A DNA stretch of 5,610 bases from Acidobacteriaceae bacterium (lineage in GTDB: Bacteria > Acidobacteriota > Terriglobia > Terriglobales > Acidobacteriaceae): NCBI GenBank assembly GCA_030040395.1, contig JASHTU010000338.1:1-5610 (forward strand), given 5' to 3'. Made by a program: the position numbers and the translations under genes. How positions within the stretch are numbered: the first letter of the stretch is position 1; every line of letters begins with the position of its first letter. Under the pieces are notes generated by a model. The model did not search any database, had not been told where the DNA came from, and saw nothing but the letters and a program-made list of their open reading frames with translations. This document shows, in pieces, positions 1 to 5,610 of the stretch.

Positions 1-209
1 CAACCGCGGCTGCCGCAGACGATGAGGAAGTCGGCGCTGTCCATGGTGAGCGTGTAAGCGCCGGGCGCGAAGTGACTGGTCCCGTAATCGAACGCGAAGG
101 GCACGTTGACGCGGGCGTAGAGGGTCGTTTGGGCGTGCACCGCCGGGATCAGCAATGCAAGGGCGGCGACCAAGGTCGCGAGGGCGGTGATACGGAAGCT
201 GCATTTCAT
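1..209 (-). CDS. Secreted acidobacterial-type small protein, 5' part only (3' end beyond window)
   Basis: The frame is open from ATG at 209 to the window edge, giving 69 complete codons. Residues 1-26 form a classic Sec signal peptide: basic start (MKCSFR), a hydrophobic core rich in Ala and Leu, and a VHA cleavage motif before Gln27. The mature part begins QTTLYARVNVPFAFDYG and continues with an APGAYTL stretch. This VNVPFAF...PAGxY pattern is familiar from many short exported hypothetical proteins in Acidobacteriota; I know of no assigned function. The start is well supported by a perfect AGGAGG seven bases upstream. It lies 89 bp downstream of the sigma factor gene on the same strand, so it may be cotranscribed with it or be one of its targets. 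The product should be periplasmic or surface-exposed. The gene is certain enough; its role is unknown. Confidence 0.85.
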   Translation of the reverse strand, partial: MKCSFRITALATLVAALALLIPAVHAQTTLYARVNVPFAFDYGTSHFAPGAYTLTMDSADFLIVCGSRG

Positions 210-216
210 GTTGGTT

Positions 217-222
217 CCTCCT
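217..222 (-). promoter_or_regulatory. Strong Shine-Dalgarno of the secreted protein gene
   Basis: On the minus strand the bases read AGGAGG, a perfect anti-16S match, with a seven-base gap to the ATG at 209. It fixes the start of the signal-peptide protein and suggests high translation. No comparably strong site precedes the sigma factor or the kinase. Confidence 0.85.
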
Positions 223-228
223 GGGGTA

Positions 229-245
229 GCGGTCTTGATAACCGC
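229..245. repeat. Short inverted repeat between sigma factor and secreted protein genes
   Basis: GCGGT at 229-233 and ACCGC at 241-245 are perfect 5-bp complements around a seven-base loop. They sit just upstream of the Shine-Dalgarno of the secreted protein gene. It could be a small RNA hairpin in the leader or an operator half-site pair, but a stem this short can arise by chance. Confidence 0.25.
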
Positions 246-298
246 CTACACTGAGGAGTGCGCAGTGGCAAGGGAAAAGGGGCAACAGACGAGAGAGA

Positions 299-913
299 TT
301 ATTTTTCGGGGTCAGCGTCGCTGTCGTTGGTGGGCGCGGGGGCGCCGGGACGCAGGTGGCGAAAGAGTGCGATGCGGGCTAGGGACCAGTCGCGCTTGAC
401 GGAGCGGGGAGAGAGGTCGAGGATGCGGGCGATCTGGACCACCGAGAGGCCGCCGAAGTAGCGGAGTTCTACGACGCGGGCCTGGCGTGGGTTGGCAGCG
501 GCCAGCTGGGTCAGGGCCTCATCGATGGAGGCGACTTCGTCGAGGCGGTCGGGGGAGATGGCGAGGTCGTCGTTCATCTCCACGCGATGGAGGCCGCCGG
601 CTCGCCGGCCGGCCCGGTGCATGCGAGCGTAGTCGACCAGAACCTGGCGCATAACGTGAGCGGCAAGGCCGATGAACTGGGCGCGGCTGCTCCAGTCGAT
701 GTCCTCGCCGGCGAGGCGGAGGTAGGCTTCGTTGATGAGCGCGGTAGCTTGAAGGGTGTGGTCGGGGCGCTCGCGGCGCATGTAGGCCTGAGCTAGGCGG
801 TGCAATTCGGAGTAGACGAGTGGAAGCAGGCGGTCGGCGGCTCCGGGTTCGCCGGCGTGCATAGCTTTCAGGAGCTGGGTGACGTCGCCCGGGCCTGATT
901 CCATCGCTGTCAT
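299..913 (-). CDS. ECF-type RNA polymerase sigma factor (PF07638 / TIGR02999-like)
   Basis: A 204-residue sigma factor that should direct RNA polymerase to a dedicated promoter set. Residues about 10-100 form sigma region 2: [20 protein letters not shown], then [17 protein letters not shown] (51-67), then a Q79-F80 to R97 stretch ending in [11 protein letters not shown]. Residues about 128-188 are region 4, with the helix-turn-helix [21 protein letters not shown] (156-176). This is the pattern of the planctomycete/acidobacterial ECF-like family. Canonical ECF factors carry an acidic DxED-type motif where this one has [13 protein letters not shown]. No anti-sigma gene is adjacent; a Ser/Thr kinase gene is divergent 66 bp away, suggesting control by phosphorylation. 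Start: ATG at 913 is preferred because the frame upstream has no family similarity; ATG 904 and GTG 916 are alternatives. No good Shine-Dalgarno precedes any of them. The extended frame up to 1636 is antisense to the kinase and is not coding. Confidence 0.93.
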   Translation of the reverse strand: MTAMESGPGDVTQLLKAMHAGEPGAADRLLPLVYSELHRLAQAYMRRERPDHTLQATALINEAYLRLAGEDIDWSSRAQFIGLAAHVMRQVLVDYARMHRAGRRAGGLHRVEMNDDLAISPDRLDEVASIDEALTQLAAANPRQARVVELRYFGGLSVVQIARILDLSPRSVKRDWSLARIALFRHLRPGAPAPTNDSDADPEK

Positions 914-979
914 CACGAGGGATATGGTACAGTGAAACCGCGTCAACGGCCCGTCGAAACTCCAGCCAGGATTTGCGCG
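914..979. promoter_or_regulatory. Divergent control region between sigma factor and kinase
   Basis: Only 66 bp separate the two start codons, so promoters in both directions must lie here or overlap the coding ends. Toward the sigma factor, minus-strand TTGACG (941-946) is followed after 16 bp by a weak TATCCC (919-924); this would start the transcript almost at the ATG and fits the absence of a Shine-Dalgarno. Toward the kinase, TGAAAC (933-938) is followed after 16 bp by CGAA (955-958), resembling the TGAAAC-N16-CGTA layout of Bacillus SigW-type ECF promoters. Both are eye-matches only, and the two candidates overlap. Confidence 0.35.
968..971 (+). promoter_or_regulatory. Shine-Dalgarno deciding the kinase start
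   Basis: AGGA lies eight bases before the ATG at 980. No such site precedes the upstream in-frame GTG at 932, and the protein similarity to acidobacterial kinase N-termini begins at the ATG. The 16 codons from 932 to 979 are therefore treated as untranslated leader. Confidence 0.6.
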
Positions 980-3877
980 ATGAAAGACCCGAACCAGGCA
1001 GCGGAGCGGCTCTTCGGAGAAGCTCTGGATCAGCCGCCGGAGCAGCAGTCGGCCTTTCTGGATCGGATGTGCCGGGGACAGCCATCCTTGCGCAAGATGG
1101 TGGAGGAGCTGCTCAAGGAGAACGACCGGCTGCAGGGATTTCTGTCGCAGCCGCCCTTCGCGCCCGACGGCAGCTCTGCCGATGGCGTGGCGAGCCAGGG
1201 TTTGCCGAAGGGGACCCGGCTGGGGCGCTACTCGGTTGTCGAGCCGCTGGGGTCGGGCGGCATGGGAGAGGTGCTTCTCGCCATCGACACCGACCTGCAC
1301 CGCGAGGTGGCGCTCAAGGTGCTGCGTCCGGAGCTGGCCGGCGACGCCGAACGCGTGGCGCGCTTCCGGCGTGAAGCACGCGCCCTGGCGGTGCTCAACC
1401 ATCCCAACATCTGCACCATTTACGAGATTGGCGAACAGGACGGCCGACTGTTCATCGCCATGGAGTTCATGCAGGGGATGACGCTGCGGCAGCGCATGAC
1501 GCATACGCCGCTGGAAATGGAAGCAGCGCTGACGCTGGCCATTGAAATCGCCGATGCCCTGGATGCGGCGCACACGGCGGGGATCGTGCATCGCGACATC
1601 AAGCCGGCGAACATCTTCGTGACCGGCCGGGGCCATGCGAAAATCCTGGATTTCGGGTTGGCCAAGGCTGTCGATACCAAGGCCAGCGGCGATGCGGCGA
1701 AGGTGATGGCGGAGCAGCTCACCAGTCCGGGCTCGCCGATGGGGACGGTGTCGTACATGTCGCCGGAGCAGGTGCGGGGCAAGGAAGTGGATACACGCAG
1801 CGATTTGTTCTCGTTTGGCGTGGTGCTGTACGAGATGATGACCGGTGCGCGGCCATTCCGGGGAGAAAGCGCGGCGCTGATCTTCGAGGCCATTCTGAAT
1901 CGGACGCCGGCGGCGCCCACGCGGCTGAATTCAAATCTGCCTGCGGGTCTCGAAGTCATCATCAAGAAAGCGCTGGAGAAGGATTGCGATCTGCGCTACC
2001 AGCACGCCGCCGAGATTCGGGCGGATCTGAAGCGCCTGAAGCGGGACACGGAGACGGGATGGACGGGTATGTCTGCAGGCGCTCGGGCCGCAGCTGTGCT
2101 GCTGGCGGCCAGAGCCGCAAGGAGAATTCCCATTTGGGTGTGGCTGTCCGCCGCGGTTGCGGTGCTGGCCGGCGCCTACATGCTGCGCCCCACGCTCCCG
2201 CCGCCCAAGGTGACCGGGACCAGGCAGCTCACTCACGACAATAACCGGACACTCAGCGCATCGCCCTTTAATACCACCTTCAGGCTCCTCACCGACGGTA
2301 CGCGGATTTACTTTCAGGAGAATCAGAATGAGCAGCTCGCGCTGGGCCAGGTTGCCATTGAAGGAGGGGATTCCGTTCCGGTGGCGGTGCCCTCCTGGTT
2401 TGACGGCCTGCGCGATATGGCGCCCAATCGTCCCGAACTGCTGGTCGCCGGCCCGCCCATTTCCGTTTACCACCGCGGCCTTTGGAACCTGCCCGTTCCC
2501 GGTGGCCAGCCGCGCCGCCTCGGCAATATGCTGGCCTTCGATGCCGCATGGTCACCCGACGGCGCGACCCTCTACTACAGCTCGTACGGATCCATCTATG
2601 CCGCCGACGCGGATGGCAATCATCCGCGAAGGCTGGTCACCGTTGCCGGCAATCCCTTTTGGATACGGCTCTCGCCGGACCGGCGTTTTCTTCGCTTCAG
2701 CATCACCGACAACGGCCTTAACACCAGCTCTCTTTGGGAAGTGCGAGCGGACGGTGCCGATCTTCACCGCCTGCTGCCCGGTTTCACACGTCAGCCCAGC
2801 GACTGCTGCGGCAGTTGGACCGCCGACGGCAAGTATTACATCTTTCAGGCCACCGGAGACGACGTCACCGCGCTTTGGGCGATGCGCGAGGCGGGCGATT
2901 GGTGGCATCGCGTCAGTCGCGCCCCGGTCCAGCTCACCCCGGGTCTGATCGCCGCGACCCGGCCCCTGCTCAGCAAAGACGCCAAAGAAGTATTTTTCAT
3001 TGGCGCCATGCTGCGCGGCGAGCTCACCCGTTACGACCCGAAAACGAAATCTATGCAGCCTTTTCTCCCGGGAGTTTCGGGCCAGTTTCTCACCTTCACC
3101 CGCGACGGGCAACACCTCGCCTGGGTTTCCTACCCGGAAGGCATCCTCTGGCACGCCCGCAGCGACGGCTCGGAGCCTCGCCAGCTCACATTCGCGCCCA
3201 TGCAGGCGGCTCTTCCACGTTTCTCACCCGACGGTACGCAGATTGTCTTCTGCGGCCGCAATCCGGGGTCGCACTACCAGATCGAAGTAGTTCCCGTCGA
3301 CGGCGGGCAACCGGAGCCGCTGACATCGGGAGATTCCGACGCGTGGGAGCCCACCTGGTCGCCCGCCGGCGGCGCAATCGCCTATGGGCCCAGCTGGGCT
3401 GACGCCACAACCGGAAAGACTTCTCTCCACATCGTGAATCTCCGCACCCGTCAGACCACCGAGGTGCCGGACTCAAGAGACCTCTACTCGCCTCGCTGGT
3501 CGCCCGACGGACGCTACCTGCTCGCCATTCCTCCCCAGGATCCTCGCTTGACACACCACAACTGGCCCTTGATGCTCTACGACTTCAGTCGCCACGCCTG
3601 GCAGGAGCTGATCAAGGCCGCCGGGGTCGCCCAGTATCCCGAGTGGAGCGCGGATGGGAGGTGCGTCTATTTCCATGCGCAAGTGCCGAAGCAGGCTCCG
3701 GAACAACGGGTTTGTTTGGCTGATCGAAAGATCGAGACCATCGTGGACATGGGGAGCGGTAACACTCTCGTCTGGGGTTTCGGCATCTGGACCGGCGTCG
3801 GTCCCGACGGCTCTATCTACGCCTTGCGCGACATCAGCACCGAAGAGATCTACGCCTTGGACGTGGAGTTCCCCTAG
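980..3877 (+). CDS. Transmembrane Ser/Thr protein kinase with C-terminal PD40/WD40-like beta-propeller
   Basis: A 965-residue Hanks-type kinase. Residues 1-56 form the short helical segment ([15 protein letters not shown]) found before many acidobacterial kinases. The kinase domain spans about 84-354: glycine loop GSGGMGEV (91-98), ATP-binding K113, helix-C E132, HRDIKPAN with catalytic D206 and N211, DFG at 224-226, GTVSYMSPE (255-263), and D275 of helix F. All catalytic residues are present, and it is an RD kinase, so activation-loop phosphorylation (T248, S249, S252, T256 available) is likely. A single transmembrane helix (about 383-402) follows arginines at 378-382, placing the kinase inside. 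Residues about 412-965 carry repeated WSPDG-like turns (524-528, 747-752, 792-795, 840-844, 889-893), the mark of a PD40/TolB-type propeller, predicted external and probably a sensor. Its ligand and phosphorylation targets are unknown; the divergent sigma factor is the obvious candidate. Start chosen at ATG 980 rather than GTG 932. Confidence 0.95.
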   Translation: MKDPNQAAERLFGEALDQPPEQQSAFLDRMCRGQPSLRKMVEELLKENDRLQGFLSQPPFAPDGSSADGVASQGLPKGTRLGRYSVVEPLGSGGMGEVLLAIDTDLHREVALKVLRPELAGDAERVARFRREARALAVLNHPNICTIYEIGEQDGRLFIAMEFMQGMTLRQRMTHTPLEMEAALTLAIEIADALDAAHTAGIVHRDIKPANIFVTGRGHAKILDFGLAKAVDTKASGDAAKVMAEQLTSPGSPMGTVSYMSPEQVRGKEVDTRSDLFSFGVVLYEMMTGARPFRGESAALIFEAILNRTPAAPTRLNSNLPAGLEVIIKKALEKDCDLRYQHAAEIRADLKRLKRDTETGWTGMSAGARAAAVLLAARAARRIPIWVWLSAAVAVLAGAYMLRPTLPPPKVTGTRQLTHDNNRTLSASPFNTTFRLLTDGTRIYFQENQNEQLALGQVAIEGGDSVPVAVPSWFDGLRDMAPNRPELLVAGPPISVYHRGLWNLPVPGGQPRRLGNMLAFDAAWSPDGATLYYSSYGSIYAADADGNHPRRLVTVAGNPFWIRLSPDRRFLRFSITDNGLNTSSLWEVRADGADLHRLLPGFTRQPSDCCGSWTADGKYYIFQATGDDVTALWAMREAGDWWHRVSRAPVQLTPGLIAATRPLLSKDAKEVFFIGAMLRGELTRYDPKTKSMQPFLPGVSGQFLTFTRDGQHLAWVSYPEGILWHARSDGSEPRQLTFAPMQAALPRFSPDGTQIVFCGRNPGSHYQIEVVPVDGGQPEPLTSGDSDAWEPTWSPAGGAIAYGPSWADATTGKTSLHIVNLRTRQTTEVPDSRDLYSPRWSPDGRYLLAIPPQDPRLTHHNWPLMLYDFSRHAWQELIKAAGVAQYPEWSADGRCVYFHAQVPKQAPEQRVCLADRKIETIVDMGSGNTLVWGFGIWTGVGPDGSIYALRDISTEEIYALDVEFP

Positions 3878-3918
3878 CAGAGTGCGGCTTCCTCAGCGGA
3901 GCAGGCGACGATGCCGCC

Positions 3919-3944
3919 GTGCGGAAGAAAGGGTAGTTCCGCAC
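3919..3944 (+). terminator. Candidate stem-loop terminator after the kinase gene
   Basis: GTGCGGAA (3919-3926) and TTCCGCAC (3937-3944) are perfect 8-bp complements around a ten-base loop, starting 42 bases after the kinase stop. This is the strongest hairpin I found in the window and is well placed to end the transcript. No T-run follows it, so it is not a textbook intrinsic terminator. It could instead protect the mRNA 3' end or bind a dimeric protein. Confidence 0.4.
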
Positions 3945-4074
3945 AGCCCACCGCAGGACCGCCTTGCCTGAAATCGATTCCCCTGGTCAGCTGGCGCCAG
4001 CAGGCGTGGGTGTTGAAAAAGGGCTCGTCGTCGATTGTCGCGGCAGCGGACGAATCAGAAGAGGGCGAAGATAC

Positions 4075-4404
4075 ATGCGAATAAACCGATCACGCCGGCG
4101 TCTTGCTGTTGAAGTCCTTGTCTCGTATCTTGACGGCGAGACATCCCATACGCGAATGTGTGCTATTCGAGCTCCCCTTAATCTTAGTTGGAAATGCCAT
4201 TCCGCATTGGCGGAGTTGGAGCCTCAGGCAGAGGCCGTATCATGTCTCCTGGCTGAGAAATCAACGGATGAATTCGATCGGCCTGTTCAGGTACGGGAGA
4301 GATTGCTGAAATGGCAGACCGCGTTTGAAGGCAGACAGAGATTCTTCTTTAGATGCCAGCCGCTCCAATATCTGAGCAATGTTGCAGGTGCGGTTCTTGC
4401 ATAG
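4075..4404 (+). CDS. Doubtful 109-residue frame with PilZ-like N-terminus
   Basis: ATG at 4075 is preceded by GAGGG (4061-4065) about nine bases upstream. The first 45 residues loosely follow a PilZ domain, the family that binds cyclic di-GMP: an RxxxR basic motif (R5-R9), a hydrophobic VEVLVSYLDGE strand-like stretch, and LNLSWK (35-40) where PilZ has (D/N)xSxxG, about 27 residues on. The key glycine is replaced by Cys41, and the rest of the protein does not look PilZ-like. The frame also extends upstream to a TTG at 3964 with no added similarity. It overlaps the opposite-strand TPR-like frame at 4261-4404. It may be a decayed PilZ gene, a frame-shifted remnant or chance; a working product is unlikely. 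Confidence 0.22.
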   Translation: MRINRSRRRLAVEVLVSYLDGETSHTRMCAIRAPLNLSWKCHSALAELEPQAEAVSCLLAEKSTDEFDRPVQVRERLLKWQTAFEGRQRFFFRCQPLQYLSNVAGAVLA

Positions 4405-4530
4405 AGCAAAGTTTGCGCTCTGCTCTGTGTCCGCGGCCTGATAAAGTCTGTCGCGCTTGCCTAGAAAAACATGAGCAGGCCTTGAGGGATGTCTTTCCGT
4501 AATTTCGCCCAGAATCGCACTTTTTTCCAC
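4261..4530 (-). pseudogene. Possible remnant of a TPR-repeat protein (89-codon frame)
   Basis: The frame runs from a GTG at 4530 to TGA at 4261. Its last 40 residues resemble one tetratricopeptide unit: NIAQILERLASKEESL followed by SAFKRGLPFQQSL (roughly residues 50-78, bases 4294-4383). This spacing of small and large hydrophobic residues matches TPR units in acidobacterial kinases and CHAT-type proteins. The first half has no recognisable features, there is no clear Shine-Dalgarno, and the frame stops after one unit. It lies 21 bp downstream of the permease stop on the same strand. I read it as a fragment of a lost TPR gene rather than a functional small protein, with low confidence. Confidence 0.22.
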
Positions 4531-4551
4531 AGCTTGGTCCGGCGCCTCGCT

Positions 4552-5610
4552 CTAATCCAGCGCCTTGTGGAACCGCAAAATGGCAATCACGAGCAGCCCC
4601 AGCCCCAAGCCCCCCATGGCCGCCATCTGCGGCCACAAAACTTCCATCCCCACGCCCTTCAGATACGCGCCCCGCAGCACCACCAGGAAATACCGCAGTG
4701 GACTCAAGTACGTCATCGTCTGCAGCCAGTGCGGCATGGTCGCAATCGGAAACCCGAATCCTGAAAACGTGATCGCCGGCATAATGAAAAAAAACGCCGT
4801 CACCATCGCCTGCTGCTGCGTCGAAGAAACCGTCGAAATCAGCAGCCCTACGCCCAGCATGCAAACCAGGAACAGCACCGCACCCGTAAACAACACCGCA
4901 ATGTGCCCGCGAAACGGAACCTGAAACCAGAACGTGCCCACCGCGGCGATCAGCGAAACGTCGAAGAGCCCGATGAGGAAAAATGGCAGGGTCTTGCCAA
5001 GAATAAACTCCACCGGGCGAATCGGCGTCACCATGATCTGCTCCAGCGTCCCGATCTCCCGCTCGCGCACCACCGCAAACGCCGTCAGCGTAATCACCAG
5101 CACCAGCGTCAGGCTGCCGATGACGCCCGGCACAAAAAACCACCGGCTGCTCAGGTTCACGTTGTACCAGGGCCGCTCTGCCAACTCGACCGTCGGCATT
5201 TGTTCCACCAACTGCGGCGCGATCCGCCCCATGCGCGCCTCGTCCGCCTCGCGCGCAAAACCTTGCACAATCTGCGTCACGTAGCTCGAAGCAATCAGCG
5301 CCGTGTTCGAATTGGTGGCGTCCACAATCACCTGCAGCGGCGCGCTCTCGCCCGCGTTCAGCTTGTGCGCAAAACCGGCGTCGATTTCCAGGCCCACCGT
5401 CGCCTCGCCTCGGTCGATCAAAGCGTGCAACGCGCGTCCATCCGTCACCTGCGCCCGCACGTCGAAGTACGGGCTCGACGTAAAGCGCGAAATCAGTTCC
5501 CGGCTCTCCTGGCTCTGATCGAGATCGAGCGCCGCCGTCGACACATGATGAATTTCAAAGGTCGCCGCATACCCGAAAATGAGCATCTGCACAATCGGCG
5601 GCGCAATCAG
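4552..5610 (-). CDS. ABC-2 type transporter permease (5' end beyond window)
   Basis: A 352-residue stretch ending in TAG at 4552-4554; the frame stays open to the window edge, so perhaps a few tens of N-terminal residues are missing. It is the membrane subunit of an ABC-2 exporter of the YhhJ/YbhS type, usually linked to drug or small-molecule efflux. Visible features: the end of TM1 (IVQMLIFGYAAT), a large external domain (about 19-155) with SRELISRFTSSPYFDV and QVIVDATNSNTA, then five membrane segments near 157-180, 207-228, 236-258, 270-290 and 329-345. The cytoplasmic signature EREIGTLEQIMVTPI (183-197) couples to the ATPase, and LSPLRYFLVVLRGAYLKG (302-319) is typical of the family. The ATPase and any membrane-fusion partner probably lie upstream, beyond the window. 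The GTG at 5592 is only an internal codon, since family similarity continues upstream of it. Confidence 0.92.
   Translation of the reverse strand: MIAPPIVQMLIFGYAATFEIHHVSTAALDLDQSQESRELISRFTSSPYFDVRAQVTDGRALHALIDRGEATVGLEIDAGFAHKLNAGESAPLQVIVDATNSNTALIASSYVTQIVQGFAREADEARMGRIAPQLVEQMPTVELAERPWYNVNLSSRWFFVPGVIGSLTLVLVITLTAFAVVREREIGTLEQIMVTPIRPVEFILGKTLPFFLIGLFDVSLIAAVGTFWFQVPFRGHIAVLFTGAVLFLVCMLGVGLLISTVSSTQQQAMVTAFFFIMPAITFSGFGFPIATMPHWLQTMTYLSPLRYFLVVLRGAYLKGVGMEVLWPQMAAMGGLGLGLLVIAILRFHKALD

Larger units (their letters stand above)
3878..4551. other. 674-bp gap between convergent genes, AT-richer, likely holding gene remnants
   Basis: No confident gene lies between the kinase stop and the permease stop. 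The first 120 bp are GC-rich and contain the hairpin described separately. From about 4080 to 4450 GC content falls: I counted 32/60 in 4081-4140, 27/60 in 4141-4200 and 28/60 in 4321-4380, against 38/60 in a kinase sample (3181-3240). Two small reading frames on opposite strands overlap there and each has a partial domain resemblance. Together this suggests decayed or acquired DNA rather than a simple spacer. Confidence 0.6.

Noticed and set aside
932..979. GTG at 932 as an alternative kinase start adding 16 residues
   Set aside because: No Shine-Dalgarno precedes it, the added residues have no similarity to related kinases, and ATG 980 has AGGA at good spacing.
914..1636. Long upstream extension of the sigma factor frame (445 codons in total from 1636)
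   Set aside because: It lies wholly antisense to the kinase coding sequence, has no family similarity, and is a typical GC-rich shadow frame. The sigma family match begins near 913.
3990..4001. 12-bp perfect palindrome GCTGGCGCCAGC
   Set aside because: About one such palindrome is expected by chance in a window of this size, and nothing nearby suggests a binding site.
4521..4526. Run of six T on the plus strand as an intrinsic terminator tail
   Set aside because: No convincing stem precedes it on the plus strand, and it is more than 640 bp from the kinase stop.
4541..4564. GGCGC/GCGCC pair overlapping the permease stop as a terminator
   Set aside because: Only five base pairs with a 14-base loop and no T-run on the permease strand.
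4349..5143. 264-codon minus-strand frame overlapping the permease
   Set aside because: It is an out-of-frame shadow with low-complexity Gly/Ala/Asp composition; the overlapping permease frame has clear family motifs.

Overview
The window looks like chromosomal DNA from a GC-rich soil bacterium, most likely an acidobacterium. This is inferred from gene style: a secreted protein with the VNVPFAF-type N-terminus common in Acidobacteriota, a PF07638/TIGR02999-type ECF sigma factor, and a very large Ser/Thr kinase with the short N-terminal helical segment and C-terminal WD40-like (PD40) propeller typical of that phylum. No 16S rRNA or other phylogenetic marker is present.

Layout: (1) 1-209, minus strand, the start of a secreted protein cut by the window edge. 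(2) 299-913, minus strand, an ECF-type sigma factor reading toward that gene. (3) 914-979, a 66-bp divergent control region. (4) 980-3877, plus strand, a 965-residue membrane Ser/Thr kinase: cytoplasmic kinase domain, one transmembrane helix, then a predicted external beta-propeller. (5) 3878-4551, a 674-bp stretch between convergent genes with no confident gene. It holds a strong hairpin just after the kinase and an AT-richer patch with two weak overlapping reading frames, one PilZ-like and one TPR-like, probably gene remnants. (6) 4552-5610, minus strand, an ABC-2 type transporter permease whose first residues lie beyond the window.

The coherent unit is the sigma factor, kinase and perhaps the secreted protein. 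The kinase propeller would sense something outside the membrane, the kinase would signal by phosphorylation, and the adjacent sigma factor, which lacks the usual acidic sigma-2 motif, is a plausible target. This parallels the characterised EcfP/PknT (ECF43) pair of Vibrio, but here it is inference from adjacency and sequence. The ABC permease appears unrelated: it converges on the kinase and is separated by the remnant-bearing gap. I saw no RNA genes, CRISPR arrays or insertion sequences.
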